Shown here: piece after piece, positions 26,216-34,922 of the stretch
Numbering within the stretch: position 1 is the stretch's first letter
How the letters are laid out: each line of letters opens with the position of its first letter
Assembly (NCBI GenBank): GCA_963800865.1
Contig: CAWDCL010000004.1
Location: 2,294,001 to 2,358,000 of the forward strand
Direction: 5' to 3'
Source of the DNA: JALOKP01 sp963800865
GTDB lineage: Bacteria; Acidobacteriota; Polarisedimenticolia; J045
Length of the DNA stretch: 64,000 bases
The notes under the pieces: generated by a model
What the model was told of the DNA's origin: nothing
Database searches by the model: none
What the model saw: only the letters and a program-made list of their open reading frames with translations
Position numbers and translations under genes: made by a program

Positions 26216-27204
26216 TCCGACCCGGCCGCGAACGCAGCGACACCGGTCCGGGCACGATCGCGCGGCACGACGCGACGCCCGCGGACGACGGGCTGCGGCT
26301 CGACCGCTTCTGCGCGCTGCACCACCCGGAGGTCTCGCGCTCGCGGCTGACGGCGCTGATCCGCGAGGGCCAGGTCACGCTCGGCGGGCAGCCCGCGCGG
26401 CCGTCGGAGACGGTGCGCGCCGGGGCGCGGGTCGAGATCGCGTTCCCGGCCGCCGCCGATTCCTCGCTCGTTCCCGAGCCGATCGCGCTCGCCGTGCTGC
26501 ACGAGGACGAGGACCTGCTGGTGCTCGACAAGCCCGCCGGTCTCGTCGTCCACCCGGGCTCGGGCGTGCGGACCGGGACGCTGGCCGCCGCGCTCCTGCA
26601 CCGCGATCCCGCCGTCTCCGGCGTCGGCGGCGCGGAGCGTTCGGGGCTGGTTCACCGGCTCGACCGCGGCACCTCCGGGCTGATGGTGGTGGCCCGCCAC
26701 GACGCCGCGCATCGCGCGCTCGCCGCGCAGTTCCACGCCCGCACGGTCGAGAAGGTCTACGACGCGATCGTCTGGGGGCGGCCGCGCGAACGCGAGGGCG
26801 AGATCGACCTCGGCGTGGGCCGCGACCCGAAGAACCGCGTCCGGATGCGGGCCGGCGTCGCCGGCGGACGCGCGGCGCGGAGCCTCTACCGCGTCATCGA
26901 GGAGGTCCCGGGCTTCGCCTGGCTCGAGGTCCGGATCCTGACCGGACGCACGCACCAGGTGCGGGTCCACCTCGCCGCGCTGGGCCATCCGATCGTCGGC
27001 GACGCGACCTACGGAGGCGAGCGCTCGGCCTCGGTCGGCGATGCGCGGCGGCGCGCCGCGGTCCGGGGAATCGGCCGGCCGGCGCTGCACGCGCGGCGGC
27101 TCGCCTTCGAGCACCCGCGAACGGCCGAGCGGCTGGTCTTCGAGGCCCCCTGGCCGGACGACCTGCAGGCGCTCTGGAGCGCGCTGGGCGGACGGCATCC
27201 GTGA
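26212..27204 (+). CDS. RluA-family pseudouridine synthase (RluD-like)
   Basis: This enzyme isomerises uridines in rRNA or tRNA. An N-terminal S4 domain (LRLDRFCALHHPEVSRSRLTALI) is followed by the catalytic module with the signature GLVHRLDRGTSGLMVVA, which contains the catalytic Asp, then RTHQVRVHLAALGHPIVGD near the C-terminus. About 330 residues; closest in layout to RluD/YlyB types, which often accompany lspA. GTG 26212 overlaps the lgt stop by 4 bases and the stop overlaps the next GTG. There is an N-terminal extension of about 15 residues before the S4 domain. Confidence 0.92.
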   Translation: MIRPGRERSDTGPGTIARHDATPADDGLRLDRFCALHHPEVSRSRLTALIREGQVTLGGQPARPSETVRAGARVEIAFPAAADSSLVPEPIALAVLHEDEDLLVLDKPAGLVVHPGSGVRTGTLAAALLHRDPAVSGVGGAERSGLVHRLDRGTSGLMVVARHDAAHRALAAQFHARTVEKVYDAIVWGRPREREGEIDLGVGRDPKNRVRMRAGVAGGRAARSLYRVIEEVPGFAWLEVRILTGRTHQVRVHLAALGHPIVGDATYGGERSASVGDARRRAAVRGIGRPALHARRLAFEHPRTAERLVFEAPWPDDLQALWSALGGRHP

Positions 27205-28145
27205 CGCGCGCGGAATGGGGCCTCGCCGGAGCGGGCCGGGCCGGCGGGGCGCTGGCCCGGGCCCTGGTGCGCCGCGGCGCGACGGTGCTGGTCTGGGACC
27301 GCGATCCCGCCGTGGCCCGGCGCGTCGCGCGCGCGGCGGGAGCGAAGCGGGCGGGGAGCCTCAGCGAGCTCGCGCGGGGCGCACGGCGGCTCGTGCTGGC
27401 GGTGAGCGACGACGCGCTGCCCGAGGTGGCACGCGCGCTGGCCCGGGCCTGGCCGCCCGCGGCGCGCGGCGGCGCGGCGCCGCGCGCCGCGCTGCACCTC
27501 GCGGGGGCGCTGCCGTCGACGGTGCTGCAGCCGCTCGCCGCGCGCGGCGCGGCCGTGGGGGTCTGCCAGCCCGCGGTCGCGCTGCACGGCGTGGCGAGCT
27601 CCGAGGCGTTGTCCCGTGCGTACGCGACGGTGTCGGGGGCGACGCCGGCGGGACGCCTCGCCGCCGGCCGGCTGGCGCGCGCCGTCGGGCTGCGCCCGGT
27701 CGCCGTGGACGACGCCCTGCGACCGCTGGCCCACCTGGGGATGGTGCTGGCCGCGGGCGACACGGTGGCGCTGCTGGCCGAGGCGGCCGCGCTGCTCGAA
27801 CGCGCCGGGATCCCGCCGCGCACCGCGCGCGCGATCGCGGCCGGGCTCGGCGAGGGCTCGGCCCGGGCCTTCGCGGCGCATGGGGCGGCGCGGGCGCTGA
27901 CCGGACCGGCGGCGCGCGGCGACGCGCGGACGCTGCTGCGGCATCGCGCGGCGCTCGTTGCGGCCGGGCTCGCCGGATCCTCCGCCGCGGACGCACACCG
28001 GGCGCTCGCCCGGGCGGGAGCCGCCCGGGCGGCGCGGGCGGGCTCCCTCTCGAAGGTGGCCCACGCCCGGGTGCGCGCCGCGCTCGATGGCTGGACGGGA
28101 CTCCCGCGGTCCCGTACCTTGCCGCGCGGAGGACGCCGCCCGTGA
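27201..28145 (+). CDS. Rossmann-fold/DUF2520 protein
   Basis: A 314-residue protein, extremely Ala/Arg-rich. The N-terminus has a NAD(P)-binding GLAGAGRAGGALARALVRRG motif, then VLAVSDDALPEVA and HLAGALP, matching the F420/NADP-like Rossmann fold that precedes DUF2520 domains. The C-terminal half (VGLRPVAVDDALRPLAHLGMVLAAGDTVALLAEAAALL) is the DUF2520 helical domain. No enzymatic activity is established for this family; it resembles ketopantoate- or pyrroline-carboxylate-reductase folds. It overlaps its neighbours by 4 bases on both sides, within the lspA operon. Confidence 0.8.
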   Translation: MTRAEWGLAGAGRAGGALARALVRRGATVLVWDRDPAVARRVARAAGAKRAGSLSELARGARRLVLAVSDDALPEVARALARAWPPAARGGAAPRAALHLAGALPSTVLQPLAARGAAVGVCQPAVALHGVASSEALSRAYATVSGATPAGRLAAGRLARAVGLRPVAVDDALRPLAHLGMVLAAGDTVALLAEAAALLERAGIPPRTARAIAAGLGEGSARAFAAHGAARALTGPAARGDARTLLRHRAALVAAGLAGSSAADAHRALARAGAARAARAGSLSKVAHARVRAALDGWTGLPRSRTLPRGGRRP

Positions 28146-28762
28146 CCCGCTGCTCCCGCCACCCCGCGCTCGCCGCCCCGCTCACCCTGTTCGCCTCGTG
28201 CGCACTCGTCCTGGCGCTCGGCCCGGCGGCGATCGACCTGGCCCGGGCGGCCCTGCCCGAGATCCCGCCGCCGAGCACCGCGGGGCGCTTCGAAGGGACC
28301 TGGTTCCGGCAGGAGCCCGGGGCGAAACAGGTCGTCTGGATTCGCCAGGCCGGGAAGTCCAGCGCGTTCGAAGTCCGCCTCTACTGGTGGACCGACCAGG
28401 GGCTCGAGTTCGACAGCGACTGGAAGACGCACGCCGAGTTCTCGTACCGCAGCTTCCAGGGCCTGTTCGACCTGGCCGTCGACCGCAAGGCCTCGACGCC
28501 GGACCAGCTCGTGGTGCGCTATCGACGCGAGCAGGACGGCGTCCGGCGCTCGCACCTGGTCGAGACCGGCGACGTCCGGCTCCAGCGGGTCGGCGACCTG
28601 GGCTGGGAGCTGCTCTGGGTCCAGGATCCGATGAAGTCGGTGGTCACGGTCGGCGAACCGCTCGAGCCCGGCCAGGCCCGGACCGAAAAGGACGGCCAGC
28701 GGATCTGGCTGTTCCAGAAGGCGAGCCACCGGGTCCTGCCGTACGACGAGATCCCCTGGTAG
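28142..28762 (+). CDS. Secreted protein of unknown function
   Basis: A 206-residue protein with an N-terminal hydrophobic signal segment (APLTLFASCALVLALGPAAID). The mature part begins with GRFEGTWFRQEPGAKQVVWI and has alternating beta-like strands (FEVRLYWWTDQGLEFDSDW, LVVRYRREQDGVRRSH), ending in RVLPYDEIPW. It is probably a compact beta-barrel exported to the periplasm. I do not recognise the family. There is no lipobox despite its place in the lipoprotein-maturation operon. The GTG at 28142 overlaps the stop of the DUF2520 gene, so the operon is coupled through to here. Confidence 0.7.
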   Translation: MTRCSRHPALAAPLTLFASCALVLALGPAAIDLARAALPEIPPPSTAGRFEGTWFRQEPGAKQVVWIRQAGKSSAFEVRLYWWTDQGLEFDSDWKTHAEFSYRSFQGLFDLAVDRKASTPDQLVVRYRREQDGVRRSHLVETGDVRLQRVGDLGWELLWVQDPMKSVVTVGEPLEPGQARTEKDGQRIWLFQKASHRVLPYDEIPW

Positions 28763-28865
28763 CTGGCCTCGCGTCCCGGGGCGGCGACGACGCACGACGC
28801 TTCGGCGTGTTGCGCTGCGCGGGCGGGTGCTACGCTTCGGCCCCGACAGAGGGCTGAAGCGAACG

Positions 28866-29306
28866 ATGACGGCGGCGGACCGGCGGAACGAGGACGAGCT
28901 GCTGCGCCGGCTGCGGGCCGACGGGCAGCTGCTGGCCGGGTCCTACGGCCTGCCGCTGCGCTCGATCGGCAAGACCCGCCGCGACGCCCGCCTCTACGGG
29001 ACCTGCGACGCCGACGGGCGGATCCGGATCCGGCTGCGCTCGCGTACGACCGGCGGCTTCCTCAGGTACTCCAGCCTCGTCGCGACGCTCTGCCACGAGC
29101 TGGCGCACCTGCGCCACTTCCACCACGGCCCGAGCTTCGTGCGCTTCTACCGCGAGCTGCTCGAGGCGGCCCGCGCCCGCGGCCTCTACCGTCCCGCCTC
29201 CCCGGCTGCACTGCGCGCGGCGCGCGCCCCGCGCGCGGGACCGGTGCGCGAGGACCTCGCCGCCTCGGCGCCGCAGCGCCCCCGCCAGCTGCCGCTGTTC
29301 TGGTAG
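28866..29306 (+). CDS. SprT/WLM-like zinc metallopeptidase domain protein
   Basis: A 146-residue soluble protein. The centre carries a zinc-protease motif TLCHELAHLRHFHHGPSFVRFY, with HExxH followed by a second His-Gly pair, the arrangement of SprT/WLM/YgjP-like proteases. The C-terminal Pro/Arg-rich tail ending in LPLFW resembles a PCNA/clamp-type peptide, but this is only an impression. ATG 28866 follows a short leader. Function could be protein quality control or DNA-protein crosslink repair; unproven. It converges with glgC at a 4-base gap. Confidence 0.72.
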   Translation: MTAADRRNEDELLRRLRADGQLLAGSYGLPLRSIGKTRRDARLYGTCDADGRIRIRLRSRTTGGFLRYSSLVATLCHELAHLRHFHHGPSFVRFYRELLEAARARGLYRPASPAALRAARAPRAGPVREDLAASAPQRPRQLPLFW

Positions 29307-29310
29307 CCGA

Positions 29311-30576
29311 TCAGGCCGGCCCGCCGAGGTTCTCCCCCTTCGGAATCGCCACCAGCCCCCCCTCCGTGACCGTGAACCGGCGGCGATCGGCCTCGGGATC
29401 GACGCCGACCTGGAAATCGGCCGGGATCCGGACCCCCTTGTCGACGATCGCGCGCTTCACGACCGCGCGCCGCCCGACCTCGACCCCATCCATCAGGATC
29501 GAGTCCTCGACCAGGCTCCACGAGTTGATCCGGCAGCCCGGTCCGAGGATCGAGCGCTCCACGTGGCCGCCGCTGACGATGCACCCGGGCGAGACGAGCG
29601 AGTCGTGCGCCTCGCCGATCCGCCCCTTCTCCCCGCCCGCGAACACGAACTTGGCGGGAGGGGCCTGGATCGCCGCCGAGCGGATCGGCCAGGAGCGGTC
29701 GTAGAGGTTGAACTGCGGGGTGACCGAGATCAGGTCCTGGCTGGCGTCGAAGTAGGCGTCGAGCGTCCCGATGTCCATCCAGAACGGGGTCGGCGCGCTG
29801 CCCGCGCCGCGGAAGACGTGGGCCTGCACGCGCGCCCCGGCGCGCACGAGCCCCGGCAGCACGTCGTGGCCGAAGTCGTGCTGCGTGTCGTCGCGCCGCG
29901 CGTCGCGGCAGACCGACTGCACCAGCACGTCGGTCCGGAACAGGTAGACCCCCATGTTCGCCACCACGCCGGGCCCGTCGGGGTCGAGATCCTGCGGCTT
30001 CTCGCGGAACCCGATCACCTCCTGCCCCGGGCCGAGTTCCAGCACGCCGAAGCGCGAGGCCTCGCGCGCCGGCACCTCGAGCACCGCGATCGTGACGTCC
30101 GCCTCCCGGGCGAGGTGCTCGGCCAGCATGTCGCGGTAGTCCATCCGGTAGATGTGGTCGCCCGAGAGGATCAGCGTGTGCGCCGGCCGCTCCTCCTCGA
30201 GCGTGTAGACGTTCTGGTAGATCGCGTCCGCCGTTCCGAGGTACCAGGTGCTGCCGACGCGCAGCTGCGGCGGGATGGTGTAGATGAACTCCCCCAGCTC
30301 GGGCGCGAACAGGTCCCAGCCCTCCTTCACGTGCCGCATCAGGGAGTGCGCCTTGTACTGCGGCAGCACGCAGATCCGCTTGATTCCGGAGTTCACGCAG
30401 TTCGAGAGCGTGAAGTCGATGATCCGGTAGGTCCCCCCGAACGGAACCGCCGGCTTGCTGCGGTCCTTGGTCAGCGGGTAGAGCCGTTCCCCCTTGCCGC
30501 CGGCCAGCACGAAGGCCAGGACGGTCTTGAGCGTATCGGGGTGGAGCGAGGCGTTGCCGCCGGCGGCACGATCCAT
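29311..30576 (-). CDS. glgC: Glucose-1-phosphate adenylyltransferase
   Basis: GlgC makes ADP-glucose for glycogen. Motifs: FVLAGGKGERLYPLTKDRSKPAVPFGG (nucleotide binding), YRIIDFTLSNCVNSG, WYLGTADAIYQNV, LILSGDHIYRMDY (catalytic Asp), FREKP and the C-terminal left-handed beta helix with SPGCIVSGGHVERSILGPG. The 421 residues are normal. ATG 30576 lies one base after the stop of a single-domain receiver gene and downstream of a histidine kinase on the same strand, so glycogen synthesis appears to share a transcript with a two-component system. No other glycogen genes are adjacent. Confidence 0.95.
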   Translation of the reverse strand: MDRAAGGNASLHPDTLKTVLAFVLAGGKGERLYPLTKDRSKPAVPFGGTYRIIDFTLSNCVNSGIKRICVLPQYKAHSLMRHVKEGWDLFAPELGEFIYTIPPQLRVGSTWYLGTADAIYQNVYTLEEERPAHTLILSGDHIYRMDYRDMLAEHLAREADVTIAVLEVPAREASRFGVLELGPGQEVIGFREKPQDLDPDGPGVVANMGVYLFRTDVLVQSVCRDARRDDTQHDFGHDVLPGLVRAGARVQAHVFRGAGSAPTPFWMDIGTLDAYFDASQDLISVTPQFNLYDRSWPIRSAAIQAPPAKFVFAGGEKGRIGEAHDSLVSPGCIVSGGHVERSILGPGCRINSWSLVEDSILMDGVEVGRRAVVKRAIVDKGVRIPADFQVGVDPEADRRRFTVTEGGLVAIPKGENLGGPA

Positions 30577-30577
30577 C

Positions 30578-30958
30578 TCACAGCTCTCCCGGCCCGAGGT
30601 GCTCGCGCTCCTCGAGCAGCTTCCGCACCGTGCGCCGGAGCTCCTCGGTGTCGGGACCCTTGGTGACGTAGGCGTCGGCGGCCCACGAGGTGAAGTCGTC
30701 GCGGTACGAGTCGAAAGCGGTGTTGAGCACGATCGGCACGCGCCGGTCCTTGTCCAGGATCCGCGCCATCGCCTCGAGCCCGTTCATGCCCGGCATCCGG
30801 ACGTCCATCACGATCAGGTCCGGGCGCTGCTGCTCGAAGGCCCGGATCCCCTCCTCCGCGGTTGCCGCCTCGACGACCTGGTAGCCGTCGTCCTCGAACT
30901 CGCGGCGGTAGAGGAGCCGCAGGTGCCGTTCGTCATCCACGATCAGGATTCTTCGCAT
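30578..30958 (-). CDS. Single-domain response regulator
   Basis: A 126-residue receiver with no output domain: ILIVDDERH, phosphoacceptor Asp52 in LIVMDVRMPGMNG, Thr in VLNTAF, and the Lys in YVTKGPD. All phosphorylation residues are present. Its start overlaps the last 26 bases of the upstream kinase and its stop is one base from glgC, so the three genes form a tight minus-strand operon. Being output-less it probably acts through protein contact or as a phosphate sink. Confidence 0.92.
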   Translation of the reverse strand: MRRILIVDDERHLRLLYRREFEDDGYQVVEAATAEEGIRAFEQQRPDLIVMDVRMPGMNGLEAMARILDKDRRVPIVLNTAFDSYRDDFTSWAADAYVTKGPDTEELRRTVRKLLEEREHLGPGEL

Positions 30959-33098
30959 CGTCGCTCTCCTCCGGGGTGCTTTCCGGGGTCTTCTCCGCGG
31001 GCTCGTGCGGCCGCAGCAGGATGCGGAACCGCGCCCCCTCGCCGGGACGGCTGTCGGCGCCCAGCGTGCCGCCGCACTGCGCCACGAGGCGCTTGCTGAG
31101 CGGCAGTCCGAGCCCGGTCCCTCCCACCTTCGTGGTGAAGAACGGCTCGAAGATCTTCTCCAACCGGTCGGGCTCGATCCCCGGCCCGTTGTCCTCGACC
31201 ACGAGGTGAACCGCTTCCTTGAGCCGCTGGGCCCGCACCGTCACCTTGCCCCCCTCGCCCACCGCGTCGAAGGCGTTCGAGAGCAGGTTGTCGAGGACCT
31301 CCAGCATGGTATCGCGGTCGCCCGTGACGGCCGGCAGGTCGGGCTCGACGCGGGCCGACAGCCGCACCCGCCGTTCGAGCGCCAGGTCGCGGTAGCGGGC
31401 GACGACGGCGCGCACGAGGTCGCCCGGGTCGAGCGACCGGCCGGCCGGGGCCTGCGCCACGCGCACCTCCTGCCGGATCCGCTCGAGGATCGCCTCCATC
31501 CGCCGCGTCTCGTCGAGCACGATCTGCACGTCCGCGGCCCGCGGATCGTCCTCTGCGAACTGCCGCGAGAGCCGTCGCGCGAAGCCGCCGACCACCGAGA
31601 GCGGGTTGCGGATCTGGTGCACGATCTCGGCCGCCAGCTCGCCGATCGCCGACAGCCGCTCGGCCTTGAGCACCTGCACCTGCAGGTTGCGCACCCGCGC
31701 ACTGGCCTCGCGCAGCTCCTCGAGCCGGTTCGACAGCTCGTCGTGCAGGCGCGCCCGCTCGACCGCACCCGCCGCGGTGGACGCGATCATCGCCGCCAGC
31801 GCCAGCTCGTCCTCGTCCGGGAAGCCGGCGTCGGGCGCGACCGCGCCGAGCAGCACGCCCAGGTGCTTGCCCTGGTCGATCAGCGGCGCCAGCACGACCG
31901 GGCAGCGCTCGAGCAGCGGTCCGAGCGAGGGCTCGGCCGCGGTGAGCGCGCCGGCCGGGTAGATCTGCACCGGCGACCCGCCCGCCAGGGCGAGCACGAG
32001 CGGGTGATTCGCCTGGTCGAGCGGGACCGCAAGCCGGCGCGCCAGCGTCTCGATCATCCGGTCGGCCGCGGTCGGCGGGTCGAACGCGAGGGCTTCCAGC
32101 TCGTGCCCGGCCGCGCCGCGCCGGGGCGGGCCGGCCGACTCGGGCGCCCGCCGCGCGAGGCGCCCGCGCAGCACCCCCTTGTCCTCCTCCGCCAGGAAGA
32201 GCGCGGCCGCGTGCATCCCCAGGCCGCCCGGGTGGACCGCGGCGGCCAGCACGACGCGCAGCACCCGGTCCAGCCGCGCCGTCCGCGAGAGGACCAGGCC
32301 CATCTCGCGCAGCAGGGTGAGCTCGCCGACCTTCCGGGCGAGCGCCTCGTTGAGCGAGCGCTGCCGCGTGACGTCGGTCAGGACCGCGACGGCGGCGGCG
32401 AGGCCGTGGTCGGGGCCCGGAACGGCGGCGAGGCAGGCCCGTACGACCCGCCGCTCGAGGCCGCTCCCGAGCACCAGCTCGCGCTCCTCCACCGGGCGGT
32501 GGGCAGCCAGCTCGGCGGCGGTCGGGAAATCGGCCGCCGGGTAGAGCCCTTCCGGAAAGACCGTCGGGTAGGGCGCGCCGCGCAGCTCCCACTCGCCGCG
32601 GCCGAGCAGCGCCGAGGCCGCCGGGTTGGCGGCCACGATCCGCAGCTCGCGATCGAGCAGCAGCACGCCGGCCGGGACATGCCGGAGTCCCTCGGCGAGC
32701 ACCCGCTCGCGGAAGACTTCGTAGGCCTGTTCGCCGTCGGAGAGCGCGGTGTCGATCACCGCTTCGAGGATCGCCTCCGGTCCGACCCGGACCTGGATCA
32801 GCAGGCGCCGCGGTCCGGTCGCGCCGGGTCGCCCCTCGGGGATCCAGGAGCGGTGGGCGACGCCGGTCGAGAGGACCTCTTCGCGCCGGCAGGTCCGGCA
32901 GTCGGCATCGCGCCGCCAGAGCGCGCCGTGACAGTCGCCGCCGATCAGCTGCGGGCCCCGCGACCGGATCAGCGACGGGCTGGCCCAGAGGACGCTGCGA
33001 CCGGGACCGACCAGCGCCAGCTGCACGCCGCTCGCGTCGAGCACCTCGAGCAGCTGCTCGTGGGACAGTGCCGCGGTCGGGACGTCGCGCTCGGTCAC
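30933..33098 (-). CDS. PAS/GAF sensor histidine kinase
   Basis: A 721-residue, apparently cytosolic kinase. N-terminal PAS-like region with a Cys-containing segment (GGDCHGALWRRDADCRTCRREE) that could bind a metal or sense redox, a second PAS (GLRHVPAGVLLLDRELRIVAANP), a GAF-type region, then DHp with EIVHQIRNPLSVVGGFARRL (intact His) and HATPase boxes NLLSNAFDAVGEGG, VEDNGPGIEP and GTGLGLPLSKRLV. GTG 33098 has GAGG upstream. No membrane segment is seen. It overlaps the receiver gene and thus probably phosphorylates it; the pair precede glgC. Confidence 0.92.
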   Translation of the reverse strand: MTERDVPTAALSHEQLLEVLDASGVQLALVGPGRSVLWASPSLIRSRGPQLIGGDCHGALWRRDADCRTCRREEVLSTGVAHRSWIPEGRPGATGPRRLLIQVRVGPEAILEAVIDTALSDGEQAYEVFRERVLAEGLRHVPAGVLLLDRELRIVAANPAASALLGRGEWELRGAPYPTVFPEGLYPAADFPTAAELAAHRPVEERELVLGSGLERRVVRACLAAVPGPDHGLAAAVAVLTDVTRQRSLNEALARKVGELTLLREMGLVLSRTARLDRVLRVVLAAAVHPGGLGMHAAALFLAEEDKGVLRGRLARRAPESAGPPRRGAAGHELEALAFDPPTAADRMIETLARRLAVPLDQANHPLVLALAGGSPVQIYPAGALTAAEPSLGPLLERCPVVLAPLIDQGKHLGVLLGAVAPDAGFPDEDELALAAMIASTAAGAVERARLHDELSNRLEELREASARVRNLQVQVLKAERLSAIGELAAEIVHQIRNPLSVVGGFARRLSRQFAEDDPRAADVQIVLDETRRMEAILERIRQEVRVAQAPAGRSLDPGDLVRAVVARYRDLALERRVRLSARVEPDLPAVTGDRDTMLEVLDNLLSNAFDAVGEGGKVTVRAQRLKEAVHLVVEDNGPGIEPDRLEKIFEPFFTTKVGGTGLGLPLSKRLVAQCGGTLGADSRPGEGARFRILLRPHEPAEKTPESTPEESDDAKNPDRG

Positions 33099-33128
33099 GA
33101 TGATCCTCGCGCGCCGCTGGGGTGCGCG

Positions 33129-33157
33129 TTGCCATTCTAGACCCGGCCCGGTGTAAT
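33129..33157 (+). promoter_or_regulatory. Sigma70-type promoter for the aldehyde dehydrogenase gene
   Basis: TTGCCA (33129-33134) and TGTAAT (33152-33157) are separated by exactly 17 bases. The start would be about 70 bases before the ATG at 33234, which has a GAGGAGGT ribosome binding site. Confidence 0.65.
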
Positions 33158-33233
33158 CTGTCGCTCCCGTCCCACCCCCACGCGCCCGGCGCTGCGTCCC
33201 GGGCCCGATCGTCGTCCGCCGAGGAGGTACCTC

Positions 33234-34871
33234 ATGCCCAACGGGATCTACCGCGTTCCGCCACCCGTCAACGAGCCGGTCAAGGGCTACGCACCGGGCT
33301 CGCCCGAGCGGCGCGAGCTGGGCGCCGCGATCGCGGCCCTCGCGCAGGAGGTCATGGAGATCCCCTGCGTGATCGGCGGCCGCGAGGTGCGCACGGGGCG
33401 GATCCTCGAACAGCACGTTCCCCACGCCCACCGGCGCGTCGTGGCCCGGGCCCACCAGGCCGGCCCGCGCGAGATGCAGGCCGCGATCAAGGCCTCGCGC
33501 GAAGCCTGGCAGAGCTGGTCGCGCACGCCGTGGGAGGCGCGCTTCGCGATCTTCCTCAAGGCCGCCGACCTGCTGGCCGGCCCGCGCCGCATGGCCGCCA
33601 ACGCGGCCACGATGGTCGGGCAGTCGAAGACCTCGCACCAGGCGGAGATCGACGCGGCCGCGGAGCTGATCGACTTCTGGCGCTTCAACCCGCGCTTCGC
33701 GGAGACGATCTACGCCGACCAGCCGATCTCCTCGCCCGGCACCTGGAACCAGCTGGAGTACCGTGCGCTCGAGGGATTCGTGCTGGCGATCACGCCGTTC
33801 AATTTCACCTCGATCGGCGGCAACCTCCCGACCGCGCCGGCGATGATGGGCAACACCGTGCTCTGGAAGCCGGCCTCGACCGCGATCGCCTCGTCGTGGG
33901 TGATCTTCAAGGTGCTCGAGGAGGCCGGGCTGCCGCCGGGAGTGATCAACTTCATCCCCGGCCCCGGCTCGCTGGTCGGACCGATGGCGATCGCCAGTCC
34001 CGACCTCGCCGGGGTCCACTTCACCGGCTCGACCGGGGTGTTCCACTCGATCTGGGAAGGCGTCGCCGCCAACATCCGCCGCTACCGGAACTACCCGCGC
34101 CTGGTCGGCGAGACCGGCGGGAAGGACTTCGTCTTCGTCCACCCGTCGGCCGACCCGCTGCCCGTCGCCACGGCGCTGGTCCGCGGGGCGTTCGAATACC
34201 AGGGACAGAAGTGCTCGGCGGCCAGCCGGACCTACATCCCGCAGTCGCTCTGGCCGAAGGTCCGGCGCGCGCTGGTCGAGCAGCTGCGCGAGGTCCGCGT
34301 CGGCGACCCGACCGTCCCCACCAACTTCATGGGGGCGGTGATCGACAAGGCGTCGTACCAGAACCTGACCGGCGCGATCGCCTCGGCGAAGCGCTCGGCC
34401 GCCTGCTCGATCGTCTTCGGCGGCGAATACGATGCGCGCGAAGGCTGGTTCATCCAGCCGACGGTCGTGCAGGTCACCGACCCGAAGCACCGGCTGATGA
34501 AGGAAGAGCTGTTCGGCCCGGTGCTCGCCGCGTTCGTCTACCCCGATCGCGAGCTGGACGCGGCGCTCCAGCTCTGCGACACCGCCAGCCCCTACGCGCT
34601 CACCGGCGCGGTCTTCGCGCGCGACCGGCAGGCGATCCTGGCGATCGCGAACTCGCTGCGCCACACCGCCGGGAACTTCTACATCAACGACAAGCCGACC
34701 GGCGCCGTCGTCGGGCAGCAGCCGTTCGGCGGCGCGCGCGCCTCGGGCACGAACGACAAGGCCGGCTCGTTGCTCAACATGCTGCGCTGGACGTCGCCGC
34801 GGGCGATCAAGGAAACCTTCGTCCCGGCGACCCACTTCGCCTACCCGTTCCTCGCCCCGGACCAGGACTGA
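33234..34871 (+). CDS. L-glutamate gamma-semialdehyde (1-pyrroline-5-carboxylate) dehydrogenase
   Basis: A 545-residue aldehyde dehydrogenase matching the P5C dehydrogenase family, which oxidises glutamate semialdehyde to glutamate with NAD. The N-terminal NEPVKGYAPGSPER and the catalytic pieces GETGGKDF (Glu) and FEYQGQKCSAASR (Cys) are typical of PruA/RocA-type proteins, as are TPFNFTSIGGNL and HFTGSTGVF. The ATG at 33234 is preceded by GAGGAGGT and a good promoter. No proline dehydrogenase gene lies in the window. Downstream, after a strong 13-bp hairpin, is an aminotransferase gene, probably in the same transcript. Confidence 0.93.
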   Translation: MPNGIYRVPPPVNEPVKGYAPGSPERRELGAAIAALAQEVMEIPCVIGGREVRTGRILEQHVPHAHRRVVARAHQAGPREMQAAIKASREAWQSWSRTPWEARFAIFLKAADLLAGPRRMAANAATMVGQSKTSHQAEIDAAAELIDFWRFNPRFAETIYADQPISSPGTWNQLEYRALEGFVLAITPFNFTSIGGNLPTAPAMMGNTVLWKPASTAIASSWVIFKVLEEAGLPPGVINFIPGPGSLVGPMAIASPDLAGVHFTGSTGVFHSIWEGVAANIRRYRNYPRLVGETGGKDFVFVHPSADPLPVATALVRGAFEYQGQKCSAASRTYIPQSLWPKVRRALVEQLREVRVGDPTVPTNFMGAVIDKASYQNLTGAIASAKRSAACSIVFGGEYDAREGWFIQPTVVQVTDPKHRLMKEELFGPVLAAFVYPDRELDAALQLCDTASPYALTGAVFARDRQAILAIANSLRHTAGNFYINDKPTGAVVGQQPFGGARASGTNDKAGSLLNMLRWTSPRAIKETFVPATHFAYPFLAPDQD

Positions 34872-34880
34872 GCCGTTGCG

Positions 34881-34910
34881 GCGGGGGCGCGGCCCGTGCC
34901 GCGCCCCCGC
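34881..34910 (+). other. Intercistronic hairpin between the dehydrogenase and aminotransferase genes
   Basis: A perfect 13-base inverted repeat (GCGGGGGCGCGGC) with a 4-base loop fills the 51-base gap. No T-tract follows. It could be an RNA-processing or attenuation structure or simply a degraded terminator. Confidence 0.6.
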
Positions 34911-34922
34911 GGAGATCCCCCG

